A stretch of 64,000 nt of DNA from Erythrobacter cryptus DSM 12079 (GCF_000422985.1 NZ_KE383966.1:165829-229828); one strand, 5' to 3'; positions 1 through 9,053 are shown, counted from the stretch's first letter. A program made the numbers and translations. Notes: generated by a model from the sequence alone, not told the origin.

Positions 1-1
1 C

Positions 2-1354
2 CTGGTCGAAGCGCGCGAGATGGGCGGGGATTGCCTCAACACCGGCTGCGTGCCCTCCAAGGCGCTGATCAAGAGCGCAAGGGTCGCCCACCAGATGCGC
101 CATGCCGATCGCTATGGCCTTGGCCCCGTGGAGCCTGAAGTGCCCTTCCGCCAGGTGATGGCGCGGGTGCGGCGCACGATCGGCACGATAGCCCCCAATG
201 ACAGCGTCGAACGCTACACCGCGCTTGGCGTCGATGTGGTCAAGGGCCATGCGCGAATCGTCGATCCCTGGACGGTCGAGATCGCCGGCGCGGATGGCAC
301 CGCCCGCCGGCTCACCACCCGCAGCATCATCATCGCCTCGGGCGCCGAGCCGGTGGTGCCACCAATCCCCGGGATCGAGACGAGCGGCTATCTCACCAGC
401 GATACCCTGTGGCAGGCGCTCATGCAGATGGACGCGCCGCCGCAGCGCGTCGCGGTGTTGGGCGGCGGGCCGATCGGCTGCGAGCTTGCCCAAGCGCTGG
501 CGCGGCTGGGTTCCCGGGTGACGCTGGTCGAAATGGCGCCCGAGCTGCTGGGACGTGAGGATCCTGAAGTTTCGGCGCTGGCCCGCCGGGTGCTCGAAGA
601 TGATGGGGTCAGCGTGCTCACCGGGCACAAGGCGGCGCGGATCGAGGGCCACGTGCTGGTGGCCGAGCACGCCGGGCAGGACGTGCCTGTCCCCTTCGAT
701 GCGCTGATCGTTGCGGTCGGGCGGCGGGCGCGGCTCAAGGGCTTCGGGCTTGAAGACCTCGGCATTGCCACCGATCGCACCGTCACCACCGATGCCTATC
801 TGGCCACCCGCTTTCCCAATATCTTGGCCGCGGGCGATGTCGCCGGGCCTTACCAGTTCACCCACACCGCCAGCCACCAGGCCTGGTATGCCAGCGTCAA
901 CGCGCTGTTCGGCCAGTTTCGCCGGTTCAAGGCCGATTACCGGGTGATCCCGGCGGTGACCTTTCTCGATCCCGAGATCGCCCGGGTGGGCCTCAACGAG
1001 CGCGAGGCCGCCGAAAAGGGGATTGCCTGTGAGGTGACGCGCTTCCCGCTCGACGAGCTTGACCGCGCGATCGCCGAGAGCGAGACGCAAGGCTTCGTCA
1101 AGGTGCTCACGCCGCCGGGCAAGGACAAGGTGCTGGGCGTCACCATCGTCGGCGCCCATGCCGGGGAGATGATCGCCGAATATGTGCTGGCGATGAAGCA
1201 TGGGATCGGGCTCAATCGGATCCTCGGCACGATCCACGCCTATCCCACCCTGGTTGAGGCCAACAAATATGCCGCCGGCGCGTGGAAGCGCGCGCACAAG
1301 CCCGAGCGGCTCCTGCGCTGGGTCGAGCGCTACCACGCCTGGCGGCGCGGCTGA
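2..1354 (+). CDS. FAD/NAD(P)-dependent pyridine nucleotide-disulfide oxidoreductase (5' partial)
   Basis: The gene runs in from outside the window, so the N-terminal FAD-binding glycine motif is missing. The first residues contain the redox-active disulfide GGDCLNTGCVPSK (two Cys four residues apart), typical of class I flavoprotein disulfide reductases such as dihydrolipoamide and mercuric reductases. A second Rossmann motif, VAVLGGGPIGCELAQAL, binds NAD(P)H, and ILAAGDVAGP is the FAD-contacting GD motif. The C-terminal dimerisation domain ends in a basic tail. It lacks the MerA heavy-metal domain in the visible part and is not next to 2-oxoacid dehydrogenase genes, so the substrate is unknown. 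A CDP-alcohol phosphatidyltransferase follows 19 nt downstream, suggesting an operon linked to membrane lipids. The family assignment is secure; the specific function is not. Confidence 0.85.
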   Translation: MVEAREMGGDCLNTGCVPSKALIKSARVAHQMRHADRYGLGPVEPEVPFRQVMARVRRTIGTIAPNDSVERYTALGVDVVKGHARIVDPWTVEIAGADGTARRLTTRSIIIASGAEPVVPPIPGIETSGYLTSDTLWQALMQMDAPPQRVAVLGGGPIGCELAQALARLGSRVTLVEMAPELLGREDPEVSALARRVLEDDGVSVLTGHKAARIEGHVLVAEHAGQDVPVPFDALIVAVGRRARLKGFGLEDLGIATDRTVTTDAYLATRFPNILAAGDVAGPYQFTHTASHQAWYASVNALFGQFRRFKADYRVIPAVTFLDPEIARVGLNEREAAEKGIACEVTRFPLDELDRAIAESETQGFVKVLTPPGKDKVLGVTIVGAHAGEMIAEYVLAMKHGIGLNRILGTIHAYPTLVEANKYAAGAWKRAHKPERLLRWVERYHAWRRG

Positions 1355-1373
1355 GGGGAGGGGGAAGACACCC

Positions 1374-1979
1374 ATGTTCGACGCCCGGCTGCGCCCGCTC
1401 ATCGATCCGCCGCTCAACGCCGCCGGGCGCGCCCTCGCGCAGCTGGGGGTGCGCGCCACGTGCCTCACCTTTGCCGGCCTTGCCCTGGGGCTTGCCGGGG
1501 CGGGCGCGATTGCCCTGGGCGCGCTCGGCTGGGGCCTGGTGCTCATCTGTGCCAACCGGCTGTTTGACGGGCTCGACGGCGCGGTCGCCCGCGCGCGCGG
1601 GGCCAGCGATCTGGGCGGCTATTTCGACATCGTGGCTGATTTTGCCTTCTATGTTGCCATTCCCACCGCCTTCGGGATCATGGATCCGGCCAACACCCTG
1701 CCCGCGCTGGTGCTGGTAGCGAGCTTCGTGCTCACGGGGGTGAGTTTCCTTGCCTTCGCGGTGATCGCCGCCAAGCGCGGCGAGGAGACCCGCGCGCATG
1801 GGCGCAAGAGCTTCTTCTATTCGACCGGCCTTGCCGAGGGGGCCGAGACCATTGCGGTGTTTATCGCCATGTGCCTTGCGCCGCAGTGGTTCGCCACGAT
1901 CGCCTATACCTATGCCGCCCTGTGCGTGGCAACCGTGGTGCAGCGCAGCGCCATGGCCGCCGCGCGCTTTGGCGGCTAG
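1374..1979 (+). CDS. CDP-alcohol phosphatidyltransferase family protein
   Basis: This 201-residue integral membrane protein carries the CDP-alcohol phosphatidyltransferase signature at about residues 63-87: the DGLDGAVARARG segment followed by GGYFDIVAD. By my count the spacing after AR is one residue shorter than the textbook DG-x2-AR-x8-G-x3-D-x3-D pattern. Such enzymes move a phosphatidyl group from a CDP-activated lipid to an alcohol in the inner membrane. The acceptor alcohol cannot be told from sequence; PgsA- or PssA-like roles are possible. The start at 1374 follows the purine-rich GGGGAGGGGGAAG. The end overlaps the converging DUF1499 gene by 4 nt. Confidence 0.82.
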   Translation: MFDARLRPLIDPPLNAAGRALAQLGVRATCLTFAGLALGLAGAGAIALGALGWGLVLICANRLFDGLDGAVARARGASDLGGYFDIVADFAFYVAIPTAFGIMDPANTLPALVLVASFVLTGVSFLAFAVIAAKRGEETRAHGRKSFFYSTGLAEGAETIAVFIAMCLAPQWFATIAYTYAALCVATVVQRSAMAAARFGG

Positions 1980-2788
1980 CGACTTGCCGCGCCGAGCAGC
2001 GCCTCGGTGCGGCGGCGCAGTTCGGCGATGCGCCGGGTATTGGCGCCAAGGTCGCTGAGGCCCACCCGGCTGACCGAGCGGAAATCGATCTGCGCCTCGC
2101 CCACCCGGGCGACCACATCGTCCTTGAAGCCGAACCAGAAGCTCGTTGCCACCCCCTCGACCAGGCCCGCCTCGGGATCGCTGCGGATCTCGCCCATGCC
2201 CATCGCCGCCATCGCCGCGGCCACCGCGGCCATGCCCTCGGCCTTGCTTGCCCCGCCCAGCGGCAGCGGCGCCGGGCGGTCACGCCGGGCGGTGATGATC
2301 TGCGCGTGGGATTTGACCGCAAGTTCGGGCGAAACGCGATCCTTGAACAGGTCAATCTGGCCGAGCGGGGTCTGATAGTCGCTCAGCGGATTGGCCCCGG
2401 CGGCCTGGCGCGCCGCCATCACCGCCGCCGAGAAGGCCGGGGGATTGGCGGTGTCGGTGGAAATATCATGGATCGGATTGTCGCTGGCCTTGCCCGCGGC
2501 CGAGAGGAACATGACGAAGGCCGCCCCCGGCACAAGGAGGCCGATGATCGCCAGCGCCAGCGGCAGGTTGCGCCGCGGCTGGGCGCGCAGGGCCAGCACC
2601 AGTGAAATCACCGCGACAAGCGCGGTCAGCCCGAGGAGGATCACGCCCCCGCCGAAGGTGAGCGTGAGCAGGCCAAACTGCCAGCCCCAAAGGCCAAGGC
2701 GCGTGCCCAGCGCGGCAATCGCGAAGAACAGGGGGATGAGCGCTATGAGCGCCAGGGTGAGCTTGGAATGCCAGGCAAGCATCTTCAT
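1976..2788 (-). CDS. DUF1499 domain membrane protein
   Basis: This is a 270-residue protein. Its N-terminal third has about three hydrophobic segments (a start near MKMLAWHSKLTLALIALIPL, a second near GGGVILLGLTALVAVISLVL, a third near LALAIIGLLVPGAAFVMFL). The soluble C-terminal part carries DUF1499 hallmarks: NPIHDISTDTANPPAF at the domain entry, TSFWFGFKDDVVARV, and DFRSVSRVGLSDLGANTRRI near the end. The function of the family is unknown; the domain probably faces one side of the inner membrane. It converges on the phosphatidyltransferase with a 4-nt overlap of the two 3' ends and is divergent from the cytochrome c gene. Confidence 0.8.
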   Translation of the reverse strand: MKMLAWHSKLTLALIALIPLFFAIAALGTRLGLWGWQFGLLTLTFGGGVILLGLTALVAVISLVLALRAQPRRNLPLALAIIGLLVPGAAFVMFLSAAGKASDNPIHDISTDTANPPAFSAAVMAARQAAGANPLSDYQTPLGQIDLFKDRVSPELAVKSHAQIITARRDRPAPLPLGGASKAEGMAAVAAAMAAMGMGEIRSDPEAGLVEGVATSFWFGFKDDVVARVGEAQIDFRSVSRVGLSDLGANTRRIAELRRRTEALLGAASR

Positions 2789-2993
2789 GGGGCCAAGGGT
2801 TTAACGCCTCCGGCGCGCAAGGCAATCGCTGCGCGCGGGTCGGGAAACCAAAGCCGCTTCATGCGTTGCAGGTGCACGGCGCCGGGGGAGAGGGCTTGTG
2901 CACCGCGCGCCAAGCCCCGCTTTCCCTGCCCGGCATTGTGGTTTATGCCCGCGGGGATGCGGGAGGACCAGTCGTTCGGAAGGACAAAAAATC

Positions 2994-3500
2994 ATGAAGC
3001 GTAATTTCCTGATGGGCTCCGCGCTGGCGGCTCTGGTTACCCTTTCGGCTTGCGGTGGCGGTGCGGGCAGCGATGCCAATGCCCCGGCGCCCGCGGCCAC
3101 CGAAGCGGCGCCTGCCGCCGAAGCCCCGGCTGCTGCCGAAACCCCGGCTGCCGCGGCGGCGGAAGGTGCCAAGCTCGAATATGCGAGCTTCACCACCGAT
3201 CCGGCCAAGGGCGAAAAGGTCTTTGCCCTGTGCCGTTCGTGCCACGTGCTCGATGAAGGCGTGAACCGCGTCGGCCCCTCGCTCCACAAGGTGGTGGGCC
3301 GCAAGTCGGGCTCGGTCCCCGGCTTTGCCTATTCGGAAGCCAACAAGAACAGCGGCGTGACCTGGACGCCCGAAGTGCTGTTTGAATACCTTGAAGACCC
3401 CAAGGCCTTCATGCCCGGCACCAAGATGGCCTTCCCCGGGATCAAGGATCCGCAGGATCGCGCCAACCTGGTGGCCTATCTCGAAAGCCAGTCGAAGTAA
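2994..3500 (+). CDS. membrane-tethered (lipoprotein) class I cytochrome c
   Basis: A 168-residue protein. The signal peptide ends in the lipobox LSAC (about residues 16-19), so the mature N-terminal Cys should be lipidated. An Ala/Pro/Glu-rich linker of about 35 residues follows, then a cytochrome c2-like domain with haem motif CRSCH and a distal Met in GTKMAFPG. The start at 2994 was chosen because it begins the signal peptide ([14 protein letters not shown]) after an AAGGA-like sequence; the frame is open upstream without signal character. It is probably anchored by its lipid while the haem domain reaches into the periplasm. It could donate electrons to a terminal oxidase or, since no pufC is seen in this window, to the reaction centre; that role is inference. 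Confidence 0.85.
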   Translation: MKRNFLMGSALAALVTLSACGGGAGSDANAPAPAATEAAPAAEAPAAAETPAAAAAEGAKLEYASFTTDPAKGEKVFALCRSCHVLDEGVNRVGPSLHKVVGRKSGSVPGFAYSEANKNSGVTWTPEVLFEYLEDPKAFMPGTKMAFPGIKDPQDRANLVAYLESQSK

Positions 3501-3530
3501 GCCGCCGCGCCCGCGCGGCGCGTGGAGAAG

Positions 3531-3562
3531 GGGGCGGTGTGGGGTGCCACGCCGCCCCTTTT
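3531..3562 (+). terminator. rho-independent terminator of the cytochrome c gene
   Basis: A 12-bp stem with one G-T wobble and a 4-nt loop occupies 3531-3558 and is followed by TTTT at 3559-3562. It lies 30 nt after the cytochrome stop codon and just before the convergent halogenase stop. Confidence 0.8.
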
Positions 3563-3572
3563 GCTGCGCGCC

Positions 3573-5102
3573 TCAGGCGGCGAGGCTGGCCGGGTCGGCG
3601 GCGCAGTGGCGCGCAAGATAGTCCTCATGCGCCGGCAGGCCCGCCACTGCGCGGGTGATGATGGTCTTGAGATTGGCGAGGAACTCGGCAAGCTGGCCTG
3701 GGCTGATCTGATCGGCCATGGGATCATGGGCGCGCGGCATCAGCCCCTGGCCCAGCATCACCTGCACCCAGCTGGCCTCGCGGAACAGATCATCGACATC
3801 GCGCCCGACCCGGCCCGAGGCGGCGAAGAGTTCGAGCTTGTGGGTGAGGCTGTCGGGCACGGCCATGTGCCGGCAATAGCGCCAGAACTCGGAGTCCTCG
3901 CGCGCGGTCTGGTGGTAGTGAAGGATGAGAAAATCCCGGATCTGCGCGAATTCCGCAGCGCAGCGGCGGTTGTATTCGTCGCGCTCGGCGCTGCTGCGAC
4001 GGTTACCAGGGAAAAGCTGGATGAGGCGGCTGACGTGAGACTGGATGAGGTGGATGCTGGTGGATTCGAGCGGTTCGAGAAAGCCGCTCGCCAGCCCGAT
4101 GCCCACGCAATTATGCGCCCAGAAGGCCTGCCTGCGCCCGGTGGTGAAGCGGATCGGGCGCGGATCGCCGAGCGCGGGGGTATCCAGCCCGGCCAGCAGC
4201 ATCTCGGCGGCCGCCTCGTCAGCCAGGAAGCTCGAGGAATAGACCAGGCCATTGCCGGTGCGGTGCTGGAGCGGGATGCGCCATTGCCACCCGGCCTCGC
4301 GCGCGCCCGCGCGGGTGTAGGGCACCAGCACGGGCAGGCGCTCGCTCGGCACCGCCAGCGCCCGGTCGCACGGCAGCCAGCGCGACCAGTCCTCGTAGCC
4401 CACCCCCAGCGCCTCGCCCAGAAGCAGCGCGCGAAAGCCGGTGCAGTCGATGAAGAAATCGCCCGCCACGCGCCGCCCGTCGGCAAGGGTGATGGCGGTG
4501 ATGTCGCCGCTCGTCCCCTCGCGCTCGACCGCCGCCACGATCCCCTCGGTGCGCACCACCCCGCGCGCCTCGGCATAGGCGCGCAAGTAGGCGGCATAGC
4601 GGCTGGCATCGAAGTGATAGGCATAGGCAAGGCCAGCCAGCGCGGTGTTGCCGACCCGCTCGAGCTTGCCGAAGCGCGCCGCGGCCGCCGCGTGCTGGTG
4701 CAGCGAATAGTCCCACAGGCTCATCGGATCGTGATGCGTGCCTTGCCCGAGGCTGCGGCGCCAATAGTGGTGGAAGGCGACATGGCCGAGGGCCAGCCCG
4801 GTCTCGCCGAAGGTGTGGAGATAGCGCGTGCCCTTGCGCCCCCAATCGACGAACTCGATGCCGAGCTTGAAGGTGCCGCCGGTGTGGCGCAGGAAATCAT
4901 GCTCGTCGATCCCGAGGATGGTGTTGAGGCGGATGATCTGCGGGATCGTCGCCTCGCCCACGCCCACGGTGCCGATCGCCTCGCTCTCGACCAGTTCGAT
5001 CGCAAGGCGCTGCCCCAGGAGGCGGGCAAAGGCCGCCGCGGTGATCCACCCGGCGGTGCCCCCGCCCACGATCACCAGCCGGGTGATGCCGCTTTCGTCC
5101 AT
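3573..5102 (-). CDS. flavin-dependent tryptophan halogenase-like protein (copy 1)
   Basis: A 509-residue protein with the FAD-binding GGGTAGW motif at residues 13-19 and the halogenase signature GWQWRIP (W272, W274), which keeps substrates from being monooxygenated in characterised enzymes. The catalytic-lysine region is recognisable in FKLGIEFVDWG, and the FAD-strap motif GVGEATIP and the PLESTSIHLIQ segment are present. Family members oxidise chloride or bromide with FADH2 and O2 and pass hypohalous acid to an aromatic substrate through the lysine. The nearest described relatives in this context are indole-brominating BrvH-type enzymes found beside TonB receptors. It follows the DUF6445 gene by 11 nt, so both are probably one transcript. 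The real substrate is unknown. The start at 5102 was chosen by homology and because it follows GAGGAGAGC. Confidence 0.88.
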   Translation of the reverse strand: MDESGITRLVIVGGGTAGWITAAAFARLLGQRLAIELVESEAIGTVGVGEATIPQIIRLNTILGIDEHDFLRHTGGTFKLGIEFVDWGRKGTRYLHTFGETGLALGHVAFHHYWRRSLGQGTHHDPMSLWDYSLHQHAAAAARFGKLERVGNTALAGLAYAYHFDASRYAAYLRAYAEARGVVRTEGIVAAVEREGTSGDITAITLADGRRVAGDFFIDCTGFRALLLGEALGVGYEDWSRWLPCDRALAVPSERLPVLVPYTRAGAREAGWQWRIPLQHRTGNGLVYSSSFLADEAAAEMLLAGLDTPALGDPRPIRFTTGRRQAFWAHNCVGIGLASGFLEPLESTSIHLIQSHVSRLIQLFPGNRRSSAERDEYNRRCAAEFAQIRDFLILHYHQTAREDSEFWRYCRHMAVPDSLTHKLELFAASGRVGRDVDDLFREASWVQVMLGQGLMPRAHDPMADQISPGQLAEFLANLKTIITRAVAGLPAHEDYLARHCAADPASLAA

Positions 5103-5113
5103 GCTCTCCTCGC

Positions 5114-5848
5114 TCACCCCCTGATCGGCCGGAAAAAGGCGTTGATCGTCAGCCGCCCGGCGCGCGGATCGGCGCTCAAGGGGGCGGCATTGTCGATCAC
5201 CCCGCTGTGGAGGATATTGCCGCGATAGAAAACCGCAGAATTGAACCGCCCCTCGACCGCGTGGATGCGGGTGAAATGCGGGGCGCCATCGGTGGGATAG
5301 GCCGGCGGGGGCAGCCCGGCCGCGGCAACCTCGCGCTGGAGCGCGGCGGCATAGCGCGGATAGTCTGCCGCGCCCAGCACCGAAAGGCCGGTTGAGCGGT
5401 GGCGGAAGAAGGCGGTGCCGCCGTGCCCGGTGCGGTGGAGATAGAGCATCATCGCGATCTGATCGGGATCGGTGCCATCGACATGGGGCAGGCGCTGGAT
5501 CGGCGCGAGCGCTTCCGGCGCGGTGGTGACGAGCGAATACCACGCCTCGATCCGCCAGCCCCCGGCGGGCGCGCCGAACCAGGCGGCAAGCTGCGGGGCA
5601 AGCTGCGCGAGCCAGGCCGCCGAAGCCGCCGCCGGAAGCGGCGCGCGCAGCCCCGGATAGTGCGGAGTGATCTTTGCAAAATTTTGCAAACTGGCCGCGC
5701 GAATCACCGTTTCAGGCGCGGCGAGGAAGCCCTCGAAGGCGATCAGCGGCTGATCCGTGCCCGGAATTGTGCCGATCTCGGGGCTTGTGCCCGCAAGCGC
5801 CCAGCCGGCGGGCGGCGGTAACGGTGCGAGCGGGCGGGCCGGGGTCAT
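5114..5848 (-). CDS. DUF6445 family protein, possible Fe(II)/2-oxoglutarate-type fold
   Basis: A 244-residue protein of the DUF6445 type that often accompanies halogenase-like genes in sphingomonads. The sequence shows a candidate metal triad in the order of the double-stranded beta-helix dioxygenases: HVD in LPHVDGTDPDQIAM, a distal His in RGNILHSGV, then an Arg in AGRLTINAFF that could bind 2-oxoglutarate. The conserved YPGLRAPLP segment precedes it. The dioxygenase reading is inference from motif order, not a proven activity. The start at 5848 is the first Met of a frame that becomes protein-like there; the frame is open upstream without conserved features. A perfect 18-bp palindrome lies inside the gene at 5673-5690. 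Confidence 0.72.
   Translation of the reverse strand: MTPARPLAPLPPPAGWALAGTSPEIGTIPGTDQPLIAFEGFLAAPETVIRAASLQNFAKITPHYPGLRAPLPAAASAAWLAQLAPQLAAWFGAPAGGWRIEAWYSLVTTAPEALAPIQRLPHVDGTDPDQIAMMLYLHRTGHGGTAFFRHRSTGLSVLGAADYPRYAAALQREVAAAGLPPPAYPTDGAPHFTRIHAVEGRFNSAVFYRGNILHSGVIDNAAPLSADPRAGRLTINAFFRPIRG
5673..5690. promoter_or_regulatory. candidate LacI-family operator, perfect 18-bp palindrome TTTGCAAAATTTTGCAAA
   Basis: The 18 bases read identically on both strands. Two related copies with 13-14 of 18 matches lie in the divergent promoter at 15328 and 15453. LacI-family regulators of alpha-glucoside genes are known to bind even palindromes of this kind, and a LacI regulator is encoded at 10711-11742. 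This copy is unusual in lying about 160 nt inside the DUF6445 coding region. Confidence 0.5.
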
Positions 5849-6218
5849 GGCCTCAAGCCTAACAAAACGCCGGACACCGGCCAAGCGCGATGTTAAGTGC
5901 ATAATTTGCAGAGGAATTGTGCCAAGGCGGGGGGCATGGCCGAGCCGCCGGCGCGCATGGTCTGGCAGGGCCTGGCGCGGCGCGCTCCGCCGGCAGGCAG
6001 GCAAGTGTGACAATCCGGCAACAATCGCGCGAAACCGCTTTGCCGGGCTGCGCGGGCGGCCTTTGAGATGCGTGCTAAAACACGAAAAATATTGCCGAAA
6101 ATGCCATGTCCGCAGGTTTACCGGACAAGCGCAGATTGGCGATTTACGCGCGCCGCGCCATGGTCTATGAAAAAACCTGCAAAAGCGCACGCAGGATGTC
6201 GCTTGCGGGAGGGGATTT
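5849..6218. promoter_or_regulatory. divergent intergenic region between DUF6445 and the TonB receptor
   Basis: About 370 nt without a supported gene. It is locally AT-richer than its surroundings at 5890-5915 and 6070-6180. A sigma70-like promoter for the receptor can be proposed: TTTACG at 6143-6148, 17 nt, then TATGAA at 6166-6171. It is followed at 6176-6195 by a CCTGCAAAAGCG...GCAGG inverted repeat that only weakly resembles the TTGCAAA operators. A GGGAGGGG ribosome site precedes the receptor start. Confidence 0.4.
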
Positions 6219-6221
6219 GTG

Positions 6222-9005
6222 ATGAAGAAGAACGGGATCATTGGTGGTGCGCGCCTGCTGTGCGGGGCGGCGACCTTCTTGGCTCTGGCGGCTGCGAGCG
6301 CGCCGGTGATGGCGCAAAAGGCCGAGGATCAGGCCGGCGCGGTCGAGGATGATGGCAGCGAGGCCGACAGCATCATCGTCACCGGGATCCGCGGCTCGAT
6401 CCGTTCCTCGCTCGATGCCAAGCGCAATGCCACCTCGATCGTCGAGGTGATCGCGGCTGAAGATATCGGCCTGCTCCCTGACCTTTCGATCGCCGATACG
6501 CTTGCGCGCCTGCCCGGCGTCACCGCCCAGCGCGTGCGCGGCCGTTCGCAGCAGGTCTCGATCCGCGGCCTCGGTCCCGATTTCAGCTTGGCCCTGCTCA
6601 ATGGGCGCGAGGTGGTCTCGGCGGGCAACAACCGCGGGATCGAATTCGACCAGTTCCCCTCCGAGCTGATCGGGCAGGGCGTGGTTTACAAGACCGGCGA
6701 TGCCCAGCTCGCCGCGATCGGGATTGCCGGCGCGGTCGATCTGCGCACCGTCAAGCCGCTTGATTCGGGCAAGCGCCAGATCACCCTTTCGGGCACCTAC
6801 ACCTTCAACGACAACGGCCAGCTCAACCCCGATTTCGCCAGCGACGGCTACCGCTTCTTCGGCAGCCTCATCGACCAGAACGCTGATGGCACCGTGGGCT
6901 GGGCGCTGGGCGTGACCGTGCAGTCGATCCCGACCCAGTTCATCAGCCGCGAACTCAAGACCAACCAGTTTCAGGTGGCGCGCACGCCGCAGGGTGTGAT
7001 CTACCCGGCCGACAACCCGCGCCAGGGCGTGGTCAGCCGCAATTTCGAGCGCACCTCGATCGCCGGCACGCTCCAGTTCGAGCCGACCGACAATTTCTCC
7101 TTCACCGTCGACAGCTTCTACACCGACACCAGCGACAGCGGGATCTTCCGCGGCACCGAAACCCCGATCGCCTCGTGGAGCGGCGCGCAGTTCGTCAGCG
7201 CCACCGGCAATGGGCCCTTTGCCGACAGCGCCACCTACAACGCGGTGGTGCCGATCCTGCGCACCGACACCGAAGGGGCCGAGTCGGAGATCTTCGCGAT
7301 CGGCGCCAATGCCGAGTGGAAGGCCACCGACAATCTCGGCTTCGTGCTCGACTATGGCTATTCGACGCTCGATCGCAACGACATCGACTACGAAAGCTAT
7401 GCCGGCACCGGGCGCGCGCGTTCGGGCGCGCAGGATCGGCTGACCTTCACCTTCCCGCGCGATGGGGCCTACACCATCGACAGCCAGCTCGATTACACCA
7501 ACCCCGCCAACGTGCTGCTCACCGATCCGGGCGGCTGGGGGCAGGTCGGCTTCATCAAGCAGCCGATCATCAGCGACGAGCTGCACCAGCTGCGCGCCGA
7601 GGCCTATTGGGAGTTTGATGGCGGCTTCATCGACCGCATCACCCTCGGCTGGCTCTATTCCGACCGCGAGAAGAACTTCGATTCCAACGAAAGCTTCCTG
7701 CGCCCCACGCCTGCCTTCGGCAACGGGCTGGTGGTCCCGGCGGGCGCGATCCGCGGCACCACCGACACCAAGAGCCTGGGCATGGACATCCTTGCCTATG
7801 ATCCCTCGTTCTTCCTCACCGATGGCACCTACAGGGTCGAAAAGGCGACCTTCGACACCCAGTGGGTGGTGGCCGAGAAGATCCACAACTTCTATATCCA
7901 GGCCAATATCGATGGCGATCTCGGCAGCGTGCCGGTGCGCGGCAATATCGGCCTGCGCTATGCCGATACCAGGCAGCAATCGACCGGCACCATCGCCGGC
8001 GGGCGCACCAACACCGTCCGGGCGAGCTATGACAACTGGCTGCCGAGCATGAACCTCTCCTTCGAGGTGATGCCCGACACCTTCATCCGCGTGGCCGCGG
8101 CCAAGACCATCACCCGCGCGCGGCTCGACCAGATGACCGCCAACCAGAACATCGGCTTCAACCCCTTGAGCTGCATCGACACCAATGGCGACCAGCGGCC
8201 CGATCAGGTGATCGCCTACAACCCGCCCTCGGTGGTGTGCTTCAACCTCGGCGGCGGCAACCCGGCGCTGCGGCCCTATGAATCGGTGTCCTACGACATC
8301 AGCCTCGAGCGCTATTTCTCGCCCGGAAGCGCGATCATCATCGCTGCCTTCCACAAGGACCTGTCGGACTGGATCATCGACTTCAGCGAGCTGACCGACC
8401 TCACGCAGTCGATCAACAACGCCGGGTTTGGCGGCATCCTCGTCAACAATCCGCAGGTGGCGATCGGCACCTTCAACGGCCCGGTCAACTTTGCCGATGG
8501 CAAGATCACCGGGGTGGAAGGCACGGTGCGCCTCAATTTCGGCGATCTCAGCGATGCGCTCGATGGCTTCGGCGGCTTTGCCAGCATCACCTATGCCGAC
8601 GCCAAGGTGAAGAACCAGAACTTCAACCCGATCGCCATTCCCGGCTATTCGGACCTCACCTGGTCGGGGGACATCTTCTACGAAAAGCACGGCTTCCGCG
8701 CCAAGATCGCGGCGCGCTACCGCAGCGGGTTCCTCTCCGAAGTGCAGAACTTCGACGGCTCGCTCTCGGGCGCGCAGGCCCAGCCCGAAACCATCATCGA
8801 CGCGCAGATCGGCTATACCTTCGACAAGCCGGGCAGCGTGCTCAACGGGGTGCAGGTGCTGGCCGAGGTGTTCAACCTCACCAATGAGCCCTTTGTCACC
8901 GAGAACGACCTGTTCAACGGCGCGGGCCAGCAGGTGGGCACCTTCCCCAGCCGGCATGAACTTTACGGGCGCACCTTCAACTTCACCATCCGCAAGAACT
9001 TCTGA
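6222..9005 (+). CDS. TonB-dependent receptor (maltodextrin/oligosaccharide type)
   Basis: A 927-residue outer-membrane receptor. The signal peptide ends in APVMAQ; the plug domain begins with DSIIVTGIRGSI and contains the typical NGREVVSAGNN and SIRGLGPDF segments; the rest is beta-barrel sequence closing with the aromatic-ended strand TFNFTIRKNF. It belongs to the large Xanthomonas/Caulobacter-type receptor family that takes up plant oligosaccharides and other nutrients with energy from TonB-ExbBD. Its place between halogenase genes and amylases suggests maltodextrins or a related glucan as ligand (inference). The start is ATG 6222; a GTG lies directly before it at 6219 and is an alternative. 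GGGAGGGG is spaced 7 nt from the ATG. Confidence 0.9.
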   Translation: MKKNGIIGGARLLCGAATFLALAAASAPVMAQKAEDQAGAVEDDGSEADSIIVTGIRGSIRSSLDAKRNATSIVEVIAAEDIGLLPDLSIADTLARLPGVTAQRVRGRSQQVSIRGLGPDFSLALLNGREVVSAGNNRGIEFDQFPSELIGQGVVYKTGDAQLAAIGIAGAVDLRTVKPLDSGKRQITLSGTYTFNDNGQLNPDFASDGYRFFGSLIDQNADGTVGWALGVTVQSIPTQFISRELKTNQFQVARTPQGVIYPADNPRQGVVSRNFERTSIAGTLQFEPTDNFSFTVDSFYTDTSDSGIFRGTETPIASWSGAQFVSATGNGPFADSATYNAVVPILRTDTEGAESEIFAIGANAEWKATDNLGFVLDYGYSTLDRNDIDYESYAGTGRARSGAQDRLTFTFPRDGAYTIDSQLDYTNPANVLLTDPGGWGQVGFIKQPIISDELHQLRAEAYWEFDGGFIDRITLGWLYSDREKNFDSNESFLRPTPAFGNGLVVPAGAIRGTTDTKSLGMDILAYDPSFFLTDGTYRVEKATFDTQWVVAEKIHNFYIQANIDGDLGSVPVRGNIGLRYADTRQQSTGTIAGGRTNTVRASYDNWLPSMNLSFEVMPDTFIRVAAAKTITRARLDQMTANQNIGFNPLSCIDTNGDQRPDQVIAYNPPSVVCFNLGGGNPALRPYESVSYDISLERYFSPGSAIIIAAFHKDLSDWIIDFSELTDLTQSINNAGFGGILVNNPQVAIGTFNGPVNFADGKITGVEGTVRLNFGDLSDALDGFGGFASITYADAKVKNQNFNPIAIPGYSDLTWSGDIFYEKHGFRAKIAARYRSGFLSEVQNFDGSLSGAQAQPETIIDAQIGYTFDKPGSVLNGVQVLAEVFNLTNEPFVTENDLFNGAGQQVGTFPSRHELYGRTFNFTIRKNF

Positions 9006-9053
9006 CGGCCAATCGCCGCAGGGCCCTTGGGGTCGCAGCCCGGGTCGAGGCAA

